DNA of 64,000 bases from Ardenticatenaceae bacterium (GTDB taxonomy: Bacteria; Chloroflexota; Anaerolineae; Promineifilales; Promineifilaceae). Numbering within the stretch: the first letter of the stretch is position 1; every line of letters starts with the position of its first letter. The DNA lies in assembly GCA_020634455.1 (NCBI GenBank), contig JACKBQ010000001.1, positions 3,782,001 to 3,846,000 on the forward strand, given 5' to 3'. A program made the position numbers and the translations under genes. The notes below the pieces were generated by a model that was not told where the DNA came from, searched no databases, and worked only from the letters and a program-made list of their open reading frames with translations. Shown one piece after another: positions 48,411 to 57,506 of this stretch.

Positions 48411-51400
48411 ATGGCAAGCAAAATTCAACCAATTCCGCTGCTGCTGGCTGATCAAGAAGATGCGTTGGAGATCCAACGGGGCTTTCAGCTAGGCGCTTAC
48501 ACGCTTTTAGAGCAGATTGGCAAAGGTGGCGAGGCCGTTGTTTGGTCAGCGTTAGACTCCATGCGCAAGCGTTTGGTGGCGATAAAGCTGATGCTGGCTG
48601 ATGAAAATGATCCGGTAGCGGCTTCTATGGTGCCTGCCAATTTTGAGCGTGAAGTGCATCTGGTGGCCAGTTTGGAGCATCCGCACATTTTGCCAATGTA
48701 TGAATTTGGCATGGCTGAATCATTTTCCTACTTTGTAATGGCTTACAAAGGGTTTGGTACAGTGCAAGGTTGGCTGGCCGATGGGTCGCTGTCGTTACTC
48801 AAAGTGGCGCGGACGGCCAAGCAGATTTTGTCGGCGTTGGCTTATTTGCACGCGCGGGGCATTGTGCATCGCGACATTAAGCCGAGCAATATTTTGCTGG
48901 ACAGCCAGAAGCGGGTCTATCTGGCCGATTTTGGCCTGGCGAAGCAGTTGAGCCAGAGCACGATGGCGCTGCACACGGGGCGCGGCACGGGGCCGTATGC
49001 GCCTTATGAACAGCAGGCGTACCACAGCATCACGCAGCAATCTGACTTTTTTAGCCTGGGGGTGGTGCTGTACCAGATGATTACGGGGGAACTGCCGTGG
49101 CTGGGCCAGTTTAGTTTGGCGACGATGCAAAAGCATGAAGGGGCGATGCTGCCAGACCTGACTGAGGAGGATGTGGAGAACGCGGCGGCGATTACGGCCG
49201 TTCTCCACCAGTTCACCGCTTTTCGTTGGCAAGACCGTCCCCAAACCGCCGAAGCCGCTTATGCGCTTTTGTACCAGGCGCTGCCCGAACCGATTCAGGC
49301 AGAGCTTGGTCCCACGCTGCGAGCCACACAAATGATGGAAGAGAAGTTTGTGGCGCAGGATGCGGTTTATTTATGTAAACATTATTTGGCTGAGTGGCAG
49401 GCAGAACGGCCGTTCCCGGCCAGTTTGACCCATTTGGCGTTTATGGCGGTGCATTACGGCCGTTTTCCTGACGAACTGGATGAAGCGAGCTACCCATTTT
49501 TGCTGCGCGGGGCGCTGGTGCATGAGTACGAAGCGGCTCAATGGTGGCAACATACATTTGCCCCGGAGCTGCGCTGGGAAGCCAGCCTGGCGACGCTGGC
49601 CGCGGAGGATGAAGCGGTGATGGGTCGGGTGCTGGCGCTGCTGCTGCGGGAGCCAGCGGGCACAGTGCCGGCTTCGGTAAAGGCGCGGGCCTCGCTGGAA
49701 AAATTGCTGGATTTAGGCACCTCGTCGTCTGAGTGGCGGGTGCGGCGGGATGCGCTGAAGGCGCTATTGCATTTGCTTCCGCCCAGCGCTGGCTGGCAGG
49801 AAGTTGGCCTTTCTGCATCTGGCGACAGGCGGTTGGCGCACCTGGCTTTGGAATCTAGCAGCCACGGCAAGCAGGCGGTGGCCATTATGGCCCGGTTGCA
49901 AAGCGAAACGGCCGTTCATACCCTGGTTGAAGCAGCCGCCAGCGAAAATGCCGAGCAAGCCTTCGATATTTTGCAGCAGCTTCAGGCGCGGGTGGGCAGC
50001 CTGCCCGCTATGCTGCCTGGCGCTGTGCGCTGGCGGCTGTTGGGGCGGCGGCTAAGGCAGCAGCTTTTGGAGGACCAGGAAGGGCTTTCGCTGGCACGGG
50101 CGGTGCTGGGGCTACTGGCAGGGTTGGTGATGACTGTTTTGCTGCTGCTGGGCCTCTTTTCGGTGCCTGCGGCGCAGATGCAGGATGTGCTGCTGGCTCC
50201 GTACCCGGTGAGCGACATCGTGACCATTGTGGAGGTGGATGATGCCAGTTTGGCCCAGTACGGCCGTTGGGACCAATGGCCGCGTTCACTGCACGCGCAA
50301 CTCATCAACCAGCTCAGTGCGGCCGGTGCGCAAACCATTGTGTTCGACTTTGTTTTTGAAGCGGAAACGGCCGATGATGCTCAATTGGCGGCGGCGATGG
50401 CCGCTGCGGGCAACGTGGTGCAGCCGCTGCTAGTGCAGGGGGACGCCTACCATGATTTGCAAGGACAGCTGCGCTACGAGGGCGTGGTGCTGCCGCAGTC
50501 TGCGCTGGTAGCTGCTTCGGCGGCGCTGGGGCACACGGGCATTTTGCATGATGAGGATGGCTACATTCGCCGACTGCCCACAATCATTTCGGCGGGCGGG
50601 CAGCAATACAGCAGTTTGGCATTGGCGGCGTTGGCCAATTATTTGGGGGGTGGATTGCCAGAGGGTGTGGCGGTTAACGGCCGTCTCACCGCAGTGGGCC
50701 GCCAAATTCCGGTAGACCCCGATGGTGAATTGCAAATTTATTATGCTGGGCCACCTGCCCAATCGGGGCAAACTACGTTTAACATGGTGCGCTACCAGGA
50801 TGTGCTGGCTGGTACGGTGCCGGACGCTTTGCTGCGCAACAAGATTGTGCTGGTGGGCATCACCGCCACGGCGGAGCCAGACCGCTACCTGACGCCGGTT
50901 AGTGACGGCCGTCCCATGTATGGCGTAGAGATTTTGGCCAACGTCATCGAATCCATCTGGTCTGAAAAGTTTATACGCGTGCCGGGAACGGCCGTTCGCC
51001 AGTTCGTTTTGCTGTTGCTGGGGCTGCTGGTGGGGCTGGTGAGCGCCCGCCCGATTGCTGGTTTGCTCTTTACGCTGGGCATTGCAGGTCTTTATTTTTT
51101 GCTCGTTGGCTGGCTGTTCGACGCCACGGGCATTATGCTCGATCTTTATTTTCCCTTTGCCACCATTGGCCTGAGCTATTTGGTGGTGACGGCGTACCGG
51201 TACGCCATTGAAGTGCGCCGCCGTCGGGAAATGATAGGCTTGTTTGCCAGCAACGTTACTCCCGCGATGGCGCAGGCTACGCTGGAAGCCGTGCGCCAGG
51301 GGGATTTGAACCTGAGCGGGCAAGAGCAGTCGCTCACGGTGCTGCTGGTTGGTTTGCGGGGCCAGGTTGCTTACGCTGCTCAGCATGACCCGATGGATGT

Positions 51401-51911
51401 GCTGGCGATGCTTAACTTTTTCCGCCGCAAGATCACGGAAACAATGCTGGCTTTTGAGGGGAGCATTATCTATTCTGAGCAGGGTGAAACGTTGGCAGCG
51501 TTTAACGTGCCGCTGCCGCAGGATGACCATGCTTGGCGGGCGGTGCAAGCGGCGCGGGCGTTGCGCGATGAGCTGCGCCGTTATCGGGCCAGTTTGCCAG
51601 AGGGCCATTCGCATCTGGATGTGCAATTTGGGTTTGTGGTGAATACGGGGCAGGCCATTGTGGGGTATTCTGGCACGCCGGGGCATGGCTCGTTTACTGT
51701 TTTGGGGGAACTGGTAGATGTGGCGGGCAAGATGTTGATAGCGGCGGAGGATGACCAGATTGTTTTGGGGGAATTGAGTCAGGCAGAAACGGCCGTTCAC
51801 ATTCAATCTGTCTCGTTGATGCCACTGCGCCTTAAAGGGCGTCCTGTGGCGGTGCCGCTGTTTGCTCTGCGACCTAATCGTGCTGAAGGTGAAAAAGAAG
51901 AACGGCCGTAA
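48411..51911 (+). CDS. Ser/Thr kinase - CHASE2 - degenerate class III cyclase fusion
   Basis: A 1166-residue sensor protein. Residues about 28-290 are an intact Hanks-type kinase (glycine loop IGKGGEAVVW, VAIKLM, HRDIKPSN about 153, DFGLAKQ). About 290-560 is helical, HEAT-like. After a membrane helix at about 568-586 comes an extracellular CHASE2 domain (about 590-855), then three helices (about 860-933). A class III nucleotide cyclase domain ends the protein (about 970-1110). In the cyclase both metal aspartates seem lost: LFADIRG reads LLVGLRG and GDG reads QGE. It may serve as a nucleotide sensor or dimerisation module. CHASE2 usually precedes kinase or cyclase outputs in separate proteins; kinase and cyclase-like domain on one chain is notable. 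The start lacks a clear ribosome binding site. Confidence 0.88.
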   Translation: MASKIQPIPLLLADQEDALEIQRGFQLGAYTLLEQIGKGGEAVVWSALDSMRKRLVAIKLMLADENDPVAASMVPANFEREVHLVASLEHPHILPMYEFGMAESFSYFVMAYKGFGTVQGWLADGSLSLLKVARTAKQILSALAYLHARGIVHRDIKPSNILLDSQKRVYLADFGLAKQLSQSTMALHTGRGTGPYAPYEQQAYHSITQQSDFFSLGVVLYQMITGELPWLGQFSLATMQKHEGAMLPDLTEEDVENAAAITAVLHQFTAFRWQDRPQTAEAAYALLYQALPEPIQAELGPTLRATQMMEEKFVAQDAVYLCKHYLAEWQAERPFPASLTHLAFMAVHYGRFPDELDEASYPFLLRGALVHEYEAAQWWQHTFAPELRWEASLATLAAEDEAVMGRVLALLLREPAGTVPASVKARASLEKLLDLGTSSSEWRVRRDALKALLHLLPPSAGWQEVGLSASGDRRLAHLALESSSHGKQAVAIMARLQSETAVHTLVEAAASENAEQAFDILQQLQARVGSLPAMLPGAVRWRLLGRRLRQQLLEDQEGLSLARAVLGLLAGLVMTVLLLLGLFSVPAAQMQDVLLAPYPVSDIVTIVEVDDASLAQYGRWDQWPRSLHAQLINQLSAAGAQTIVFDFVFEAETADDAQLAAAMAAAGNVVQPLLVQGDAYHDLQGQLRYEGVVLPQSALVAASAALGHTGILHDEDGYIRRLPTIISAGGQQYSSLALAALANYLGGGLPEGVAVNGRLTAVGRQIPVDPDGELQIYYAGPPAQSGQTTFNMVRYQDVLAGTVPDALLRNKIVLVGITATAEPDRYLTPVSDGRPMYGVEILANVIESIWSEKFIRVPGTAVRQFVLLLLGLLVGLVSARPIAGLLFTLGIAGLYFLLVGWLFDATGIMLDLYFPFATIGLSYLVVTAYRYAIEVRRRREMIGLFASNVTPAMAQATLEAVRQGDLNLSGQEQSLTVLLVGLRGQVAYAAQHDPMDVLAMLNFFRRKITETMLAFEGSIIYSEQGETLAAFNVPLPQDDHAWRAVQAARALRDELRRYRASLPEGHSHLDVQFGFVVNTGQAIVGYSGTPGHGSFTVLGELVDVAGKMLIAAEDDQIVLGELSQAETAVHIQSVSLMPLRLKGRPVAVPLFALRPNRAEGEKEERP

Positions 51912-51995
51912 AAAACGCATTAACAATAATGAAAAGAATAGATAATTGAGCGTTCTTTACGGCCGTTGGCTACTTATTGAGCCAGCTACAGGTTG

Positions 51996-53459
51996 TTATG
52001 GACAAGAGCCGAGCGTGTCGCCATGCGCCAAATGGGCATCTACGGCATCGGAGTCTACTTCAATGGTATTGCCGTTGTGGCAAAGCGTGACTTTGCTTGG
52101 CGGCGCTGGCGTGTTGGTAGGTGCAGGCGCGGCAGTGTTGGTGGCCGCTGGCAGCGGCGTGCTGGTGGCTGTGGCTAATGGCGTGCTGGTTGGCGTGTTG
52201 GTTGGTGTGCTGGTTGGTGTGCTGGTTGGTGTGCTGGTGGGGCAAGGGCCTAGCTGGTCGCCATGTGCCAGATGGGCATCTACGGCGCTGGCGCCAATTT
52301 CCAGCGTGTTTGCTTTGGTCGGGTCGCCGGCTGGGTAGTGGCAGATCAGCACTTTGGCTGCGGGTGTTTGGCTGGAAACGGCCGTTGGCGTATGGGTCGC
52401 GGTGGCGCTGGGGGTTTCGGTTGGGGTGGCGGTTGGGTTTCCGCTGGGTGTTGACGTGCTGGTAGCTGTGGCCGTGGCGGTTGGGTGAATGTTGGGTTGC
52501 AGCTGTAGCGCCTGGCCGGTAACGGCCGTTATCTGGAAGCTGGCTGGCACCTCAATGGTTTCACCAGTGGTAAGCGCCACATCAACAATCCCCTCTTCAA
52601 CCAATACATGGGTGCTTTGCTGGTTTAAAACCTCAACGGTAAAGACAGTGCCGCGTACCGAAGCCGTGGAGGATGGCGTTTTGATTTCAAAGGCGTCGTC
52701 GGGGTGCAGCAAGCGCACCACGCGGCTCAACGTTTTGCCGCTGAGCAAGTTCAGCTGAAAGCGATAGCTGTCATCTTCCATCACCAGTTCGGCGACGGTG
52801 ACGGTGGTGCCGCCGAACAGCTCCACTGTACTGCCGTCTTGCAGGCGCAGTTGGGCTGCGCCATTTTCTGTTAGCTGGATGGTGTCGCCTTCGCTCACGG
52901 TTAGGAGATTGCCGGAGGATACGGCCGTTTCCCCTGATCCCGCAAAAATAGCCCCACCAGCCTGGCTAACCGTTGCCTCACCAGCCGAGACAACCAGCGT
53001 GGCTTCTGTTTGACCCGGTTGGGCCAGGACAAAAATTGCCAGAACTAACACGAGTAAAGCCGCCAGGCTAAATGCCCAGGTTCGTCTGTTTCGCATGAAA
53101 AAATTCCCCTTGAGTAAACGGTTTCCGTTTCGTCGAGTTTGTTGCTTGGCTGGGGCAGATGGCTGGCTGCGTCGGGTGAGACGTACCCCTTTTTGCACAC
53201 AATCCAGCAGATGCAGCAGCACCACGCGGTTAATGCCAGCATAACCCACAATTTGCCCCACGTCCTGGGCGAAAAAATCGTCACGCGGCCGTTGGCATAG
53301 CGCCAACCGGGCCAGTTGTACCTCAGAAATGTCGAGCAAATCGGCCATTTTTTCCCAGCTTACCTGTTCACGATTGGCTTGCTGCTGGATGAGGTTAGCC
53401 ATAAAGTTCGCATCTTTAGCGGACTGTTTGGCGAGTTTAATGAACGATTGGTCTTGCAT
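51996..53459 (-). CDS. FecR-domain membrane protein with two CH...HLAHGD...CP repeats
   Basis: A 487-residue protein: a cytoplasmic N-terminus of about 125 residues with an XRE-like helical segment (WEKMADLLDISEVQLARLAL), a membrane helix about 127-146, and a FecR domain outside (about 175-290, TASVRGTVFTVEVL). A long Thr/Pro-rich linker carries two copies of a roughly 33-residue unit with CHY or CHN at the start and AVDAHLAHGD..G.CP at the end. Cys and His at fixed places suggest a metal- or haem-binding or disulphide-stabilised knot; this is inference. AAGGAAC before ATG 53459 supports the start. It follows the sigma factor gene by 153 bases, an anti-sigma/sensor arrangement. Confidence 0.82.
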   Translation of the reverse strand: MQDQSFIKLAKQSAKDANFMANLIQQQANREQVSWEKMADLLDISEVQLARLALCQRPRDDFFAQDVGQIVGYAGINRVVLLHLLDCVQKGVRLTRRSQPSAPAKQQTRRNGNRLLKGNFFMRNRRTWAFSLAALLVLVLAIFVLAQPGQTEATLVVSAGEATVSQAGGAIFAGSGETAVSSGNLLTVSEGDTIQLTENGAAQLRLQDGSTVELFGGTTVTVAELVMEDDSYRFQLNLLSGKTLSRVVRLLHPDDAFEIKTPSSTASVRGTVFTVEVLNQQSTHVLVEEGIVDVALTTGETIEVPASFQITAVTGQALQLQPNIHPTATATATSTSTPSGNPTATPTETPSATATHTPTAVSSQTPAAKVLICHYPAGDPTKANTLEIGASAVDAHLAHGDQLGPCPTSTPTSTPTSTPTNTPTSTPLATATSTPLPAATNTAAPAPTNTPAPPSKVTLCHNGNTIEVDSDAVDAHLAHGDTLGSCP

Positions 53460-53612
53460 TAGGTGTTCCTTGTACGATGATTTGCAAATTATTTGCCTTC
53501 TGTAGGTTAATACCGACGCCAACGGCAAAGTTCGACAACTTTCCTCTGATTTGGTCTTGCCTGCGGGGGATTGGCAATCTAAAAAAGTCAGTTTTGGACC
53601 TGGAATTGGAGA

Positions 53613-54251
53613 TTACTTTTGGTGGCGGTTGGCAAAGCGGCTGAGGCTTTTGGTGAGACGGTCTTTGGCGCGTTTAACCTCGCGCCGTTGATCTGCTATG
53701 GGGGTATGGGAAATTTGCAGGATTTCGGCGTACGGTTCGGTATCACGAACGCCGTTGAGCATGAGGAGGAAGAACTGGCGGTCTGTGCTGGTGAGGGTGC
53801 TTTCAAAGTCACGCAGCAGGGTTTGTTCGGCCAGGTCGGCGTCATTGCCCAGCCATTCGGCTAAGGAGAATTCGTCATTGTCGGGGTTGGCATTGGCGAT
53901 GAGTTGGGCGTTGATGGCTGGCTCTTCGATGTTGACGAGGGGGCGTTTGCGGCGGTTGTTTTTGTCTACGGCGTTGAGCAGATCGTGCCGGGCGGCCATG
54001 CGCAGGTAAGCGAACAGGCTGAGCTTTTCGGGATCGTATTTTTGGGGCGCCTGGTGGTAGGTGAGGAGGCTGTCTATTGCGGCCGTTTCGTGCAAATGTG
54101 GCTCGATCTGGCGAAATTCCTGGCGCAAAAAGGTGATGAGGTGTGGCAGGGCAAGTTCAGCCAATTGGGCAAACGCGGTCGGGTTGCTTTGGCTAATAAT
54201 TTCTTGGTGCTTCTGGGTTTGCCAGGGTCGTGATGGCTCAGAAGCCGACAT
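53613..54251 (-). CDS. sigma-70 family (ECF-like) RNA polymerase sigma factor
   Basis: The 212-residue protein has region 2-like SLFAYLRMAARHDLLNAVDK and region 4-like STDRQFFLLMLNGVRDTEPYAEIL with ADQRREVKRAKDRLTKSL, the layout of small ECF-like sigma factors. The match is weaker than for the sigma factor at 31902. GGAGG six bases before ATG 54251 fixes the start; the longer open frame upstream (to 54605) runs antisense through another gene and is rejected. It precedes the FecR protein gene on the same strand, which probably controls its activity. Confidence 0.75.
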   Translation of the reverse strand: MSASEPSRPWQTQKHQEIISQSNPTAFAQLAELALPHLITFLRQEFRQIEPHLHETAAIDSLLTYHQAPQKYDPEKLSLFAYLRMAARHDLLNAVDKNNRRKRPLVNIEEPAINAQLIANANPDNDEFSLAEWLGNDADLAEQTLLRDFESTLTSTDRQFFLLMLNGVRDTEPYAEILQISHTPIADQRREVKRAKDRLTKSLSRFANRHQK

Positions 54252-54363
54252 GGACAGCCTCCGGTATTGTTGAGCGAATAATAGGAGTATAGCAGTTTGG
54301 CGGGGGCAAAAATAGCAACGGCCGTAAATTTTTCGTGATCTTAACGGGCTTTTTGTACCAAAT

Positions 54364-55218
54364 TTAGCTGGCAACCGCCCGTGTGATGACCGTTGCCAGG
54401 GTGGTGGGCTCTTGCCCCAAGAGGAAGCGCAGCACGTGTGGGCTGCCAACCATGCCGTGTTGGGCGTAGTAGTTGAACATGGCAACGGCCGTTTCAATGG
54501 TGCGTTTGTCGGTGCCTTTGGCTCTGGCCTGGGCTTGCCACGCTTCAACCGACATGGGGCAAACTTCCACAGGGCGGTGCAAAATTTGGCTAAAGGTGTC
54601 GGCAACGGCCGTTTGCGTTAGCGGCCCGGTGCCTACCAGTTCGTAGGTGGCAAAATTGTGTTGTGGCTCGATGAGGATTTTGGCGGCAACGGTGGCCACA
54701 TCTTGAAGATCGACCAGGCTCAGGCGCGTTTCGGCGGGGTAGGGTACGGGCAAAATGCCGTCGTTTTGGATGGCGGGCAGGTAGGCCAGCAGGTTTTGCA
54801 TGTAGGCGGTGGGCTGCAAGATGGTGTAGTCCAGGCCAGAGTCGAACAGGATGCGCTCTACCTTCATTTTGCTCCAGTGGTGGGGCATTTCCCGAATTTG
54901 GGGGTGGATAACAGAGTGGTAAACGACGCGGCAGTTGCCGATGGTCCGCGCGGCGGCGATCATGAGCTGGCCAATGCGCACTTCGTTGGGGTGCATGTTG
55001 GGGCCGATATGGTAGATGCGAGAAACGGCCGTAGTCGCCAGCCGCCACACATCCGCATCCAGTAAATCACCCACCACCACTTCGTTGGCTCCGGCGCGGC
55101 GGGCGGGCAAAATTTGGTCATCATCCTTCACAAAGGCGCGGGTTTTGGCCCCCCGCTGCTTAAGGGCGGCCAGAACGGCCAAACCTGTTTTGCCTGCTGC
55201 GCCGGTAACTAAAATCAT
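54364..55218 (-). CDS. NmrA-like NAD(P)-binding protein
   Basis: The 284-residue protein starts MILVTGAAGKTGLAVLAAL, the Rossmann GxxGxxG motif of atypical short-chain dehydrogenases. It continues with RRAGANEVVVGDLLD, VVYHSVIHPQ, DYTILQPTAYMQNLL and VEAWQAQARAKG near the C-terminus. NmrA-like members act as redox sensors or as quinone/NAD(P)H oxidoreductases; the catalytic Tyr-x3-Lys of classical SDRs is absent. GGAGAG before ATG 55218 fixes the start. No operon partner is evident. Confidence 0.87.
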   Translation of the reverse strand: MILVTGAAGKTGLAVLAALKQRGAKTRAFVKDDDQILPARRAGANEVVVGDLLDADVWRLATTAVSRIYHIGPNMHPNEVRIGQLMIAAARTIGNCRVVYHSVIHPQIREMPHHWSKMKVERILFDSGLDYTILQPTAYMQNLLAYLPAIQNDGILPVPYPAETRLSLVDLQDVATVAAKILIEPQHNFATYELVGTGPLTQTAVADTFSQILHRPVEVCPMSVEAWQAQARAKGTDKRTIETAVAMFNYYAQHGMVGSPHVLRFLLGQEPTTLATVITRAVAS

Positions 55219-55315
55219 GATGACTCTCCAAATGCAACTGTTCTGTGTAAATGTCTGACAGTATATTTAATTGTAGCCCATTCGCTAACAAACTGGCATA
55301 CGATTTTGCGGCGGT

Positions 55316-55447
55316 CTAGCTAAAGTCGCGCAGGCGGGGCATTTGCGGGGCGATGACGATGACGGCGGCAGCTAGCACCACGAGGGCGAGGAGGAGGATA
55401 AGGAGAAGGTGGAGGAGGGAACGGCCGTTTGACGATTTGTTATTCAA
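55316..55447 (-). CDS. possible small membrane protein, 43 aa
   Basis: From TTG at 55447 a minus-strand frame encodes 43 residues: NGRSLLHLLLILLLALVV followed by LAAAVIVIAPQMPRLRDFS. This is one membrane helix with a basic tail. Codons are of the GC-rich kind used by neighbours, and the helix is preceded by an ACGGCCGT octamer that encodes NGR as elsewhere. There is no good ribosome binding site and the start is not ATG, so it may be a chance frame. Confidence 0.35.
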   Translation of the reverse strand: MNNKSSNGRSLLHLLLILLLALVVLAAAVIVIAPQMPRLRDFS

Positions 55448-55471
55448 AATACAGTATCCATAGTTAGAAAA

Positions 55472-56248
55472 TCAACTTATTTGATCTAAAAATTCCTGAG
55501 CAACTTTTGCGATTCGTTGATTGCTATGCCCTGTTAACTGTTCCAGGTATGGAATTGCTTGTTCTGACATGTTGAGCACCAAATGACGAATAGCTCTTTC
55601 TTGAATGCTAATATCACGATCATAAAACAGAGTCTCTAAAATTTTCCGTTGGGCGCCGGGTGAGTTTAATAAACACAATGCGTTAAATGCTGACGAGCGA
55701 ATAATTAGGTACGCATCATCAATTCGGTCTTCCCTATAAACTTCATCATTGTCATATTTGTCTACAAGGTCTAGCAAATAAGGTTCAGCTTTTGGATCAC
55801 CGATATTGCCTAGCGCTAGAGCTGCTTCACGAACGATTCCATAATCATCAGATTTGAGTGCCTCGATTAAGCATGGAATGGCAATTGGGTCTTTTGCGTC
55901 ATAGAGGTAACGGGCACAATCTTCATGCCGTTCTTGTTTTGGATGTCTGAGCATTTGGCAAGCTAATTCCGTGCCATAAGGATTAGGTTTGTTGAGAATG
56001 GCCAAAATAAAGTAGTGATAGTAAGGTGGTATTTGGCCATAATTATTGGGTTGCAATTCTATTTCGGACCTTTCGAAATCCATCCAAAATAATCTGACTA
56101 GAAGTTGCGGATCATCATCAAAAGCTTTTTGTAGAAATTGAGCCAATTTATCTTTGATTGGCTTCTGTTTATGGTATTGTGCGCGAAATTTCATCAACTC
56201 CGCCCAATAATCATCGATTACTTGATAAATCCGTTCCCCTGTGATCAT
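55472..56248 (-). CDS. HEAT-repeat protein
   Basis: A 258-residue helical protein with HEAT-like repeats, for example IPCLIEALKSDDYGIVREAALALGNIG and IPYLEQLTGHSNQRIAKVAQEFL. HEAT repeats make protein-protein scaffolds, sometimes with lyase activity in phycobilisome relatives, which is not indicated here. Codon use is AT-richer than that of the neighbouring membrane gene, whose stop codon overlaps this start by four bases (ATGA). It is coupled to the GT87-type gene. Confidence 0.8.
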   Translation of the reverse strand: MITGERIYQVIDDYWAELMKFRAQYHKQKPIKDKLAQFLQKAFDDDPQLLVRLFWMDFERSEIELQPNNYGQIPPYYHYFILAILNKPNPYGTELACQMLRHPKQERHEDCARYLYDAKDPIAIPCLIEALKSDDYGIVREAALALGNIGDPKAEPYLLDLVDKYDNDEVYREDRIDDAYLIIRSSAFNALCLLNSPGAQRKILETLFYDRDISIQERAIRHLVLNMSEQAIPYLEQLTGHSNQRIAKVAQEFLDQIS

Positions 56249-57468
56249 GAACTATTCTCCATATTTTGCTTTCCCTTGAGTTGTGATAACCACACCAACC
56301 CCAGCAGCAGCCCAATCGGTAGAGGTAGGTAGGTGACGGGGTGCTCAAAATCGCCCTGGATGGTGCTGAGGAAGAGCGCCCAGGTGCCTACCAGTAGTGC
56401 CAGCAGCAGCCCTGCCACCCACCCATTGCCGCCCCGCCAGCGCCGGCTTACCGTGTGCAGCAGCAAAAAAAGTGGAATGTACATAATGACGTAATTGGTC
56501 GTCGCCGTGCGCACGATGATGCTGTTGGTCACAATCAGCGTCAGGCCGATGATGAAGAGGAACTTGGGCGTGGTAGTTGCTTCGCGGCGCAGCTGCCACC
56601 ATTGCCACAGCATTACCCCCAGCAGCAGGGCAATCAACACGTATTCCACCGGCTGGCCGAGCTGCGGGAAAAAGGTGCTGGTGATCACCCGCAGCGGCGA
56701 GGGGGTGACGGTGTAATCCGGGTAGTACAGCACCTGCTCGATGAAGCTGGTGAGCCAGCTGGGCAGCAGCAAAAAGGACGGCCCGGCCAGCAGCGCCATC
56801 GCCCCGGCAAAGCCAGCGACAAAGCGCCACCGTTTGTGCCACACCGCCCACAGCAGCAGCGCCGGGATGATCAGGTAGCTCATCTGCGGCTTGAGGGTGG
56901 TGAGCGAGAGCAGTGCCCCGGCCAGCCCGTCGCGGTCGTGCTTGAGCGCCAGCAGGCTGCCCGCCAGCCAAAGGAAAATCGGCCCGGCAAACTGGCCCAG
57001 GATGATGGTGCGGGTGCTGTTGTACATGACCACCGACCAGAGCAGCGTGATCGCCAGCAGCCAGGGCGGCTGTCGCCATTCCAGCAGGCGCAGCGTGGCA
57101 ATCACCCCGCCGATGAGCGAAAACTGCACCACTACCAGCCAAATCGCTTGCACCCAGGCGTAATCCAGACCCACCAGCGGCCAGAGCAGGAAGACGGTGT
57201 AGAACGGGTAAACAAACAGCACCTGGTCCTGATCCGGGCGGGCGAGTTTGCCGCCGTAGAGCACGCGCTGGATCGCTTCCGTGGCGGTTTGGGAGTACGG
57301 GTCGATGCCCTCCTGCCAGAAAAGTTGGGCACCCTTCCAGCGCGGGAAGAAGTCGTTGGCACCGGGCACTTTGGAAGTGAAGAAGGTGTACATTCCCACC
57401 ACGCTGACGCCAAACAGAAAAATGATGAACAGGAAAATGAGCAGGTTTTTGCGGGTGAGTAAATTCAT
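56245..57468 (-). CDS. GT87-like (DUF2029) membrane glycosyltransferase
   Basis: A 407-residue polytopic membrane protein with about ten helices. The first outside loop has DFFPRWKGAQLFWQEGIDPYS, typical of the DUF2029 / family 87 polyprenyl-phosphate-dependent mannosyltransferases, in which acidic residues of that loop are catalytic. It would use polyprenyl-phosphate sugar from a GT2 enzyme such as the one at 28700. No ribosome binding site is seen before ATG 57468; the gap to the upstream gene contains a hairpin repeat. It is coupled to the HEAT protein gene downstream. Confidence 0.83.
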   Translation of the reverse strand: MNLLTRKNLLIFLFIIFLFGVSVVGMYTFFTSKVPGANDFFPRWKGAQLFWQEGIDPYSQTATEAIQRVLYGGKLARPDQDQVLFVYPFYTVFLLWPLVGLDYAWVQAIWLVVVQFSLIGGVIATLRLLEWRQPPWLLAITLLWSVVMYNSTRTIILGQFAGPIFLWLAGSLLALKHDRDGLAGALLSLTTLKPQMSYLIIPALLLWAVWHKRWRFVAGFAGAMALLAGPSFLLLPSWLTSFIEQVLYYPDYTVTPSPLRVITSTFFPQLGQPVEYVLIALLLGVMLWQWWQLRREATTTPKFLFIIGLTLIVTNSIIVRTATTNYVIMYIPLFLLLHTVSRRWRGGNGWVAGLLLALLVGTWALFLSTIQGDFEHPVTYLPLPIGLLLGLVWLSQLKGKQNMENSS

Positions 57469-57478
57469 GGCACGGTAG

Positions 57479-57499
57479 GGGCGACCCGCCGGGTCGCCC
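57479..57499. repeat. palindrome GGGCGACCC-GCC-GGGTCGCCC
   Basis: A perfect 9-bp stem in the gap between two membrane glycosyltransferase genes; a common form of dispersed palindrome. It may influence mRNA stability between them. Confidence 0.65.
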
Positions 57500-57506
57500 T
57501 TACTCC

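Noticed and set aside
50430..51926. Minus-strand open frame of 498 codons
   Set aside because: Antisense to the kinase-CHASE2 gene; composition (His, Gln, Arg) is typical of a shadow frame.
54252..54605. N-terminal extension of the sigma factor at 53613-54251
   Set aside because: The 118 extra codons overlap the NmrA-like gene on the same strand in another frame and have no family features; GGAGG marks ATG 54251.
56455..57462. Plus-strand open frame of 335 codons
   Set aside because: Antisense to the GT87-like membrane gene, rich in Gln, His and Arg.
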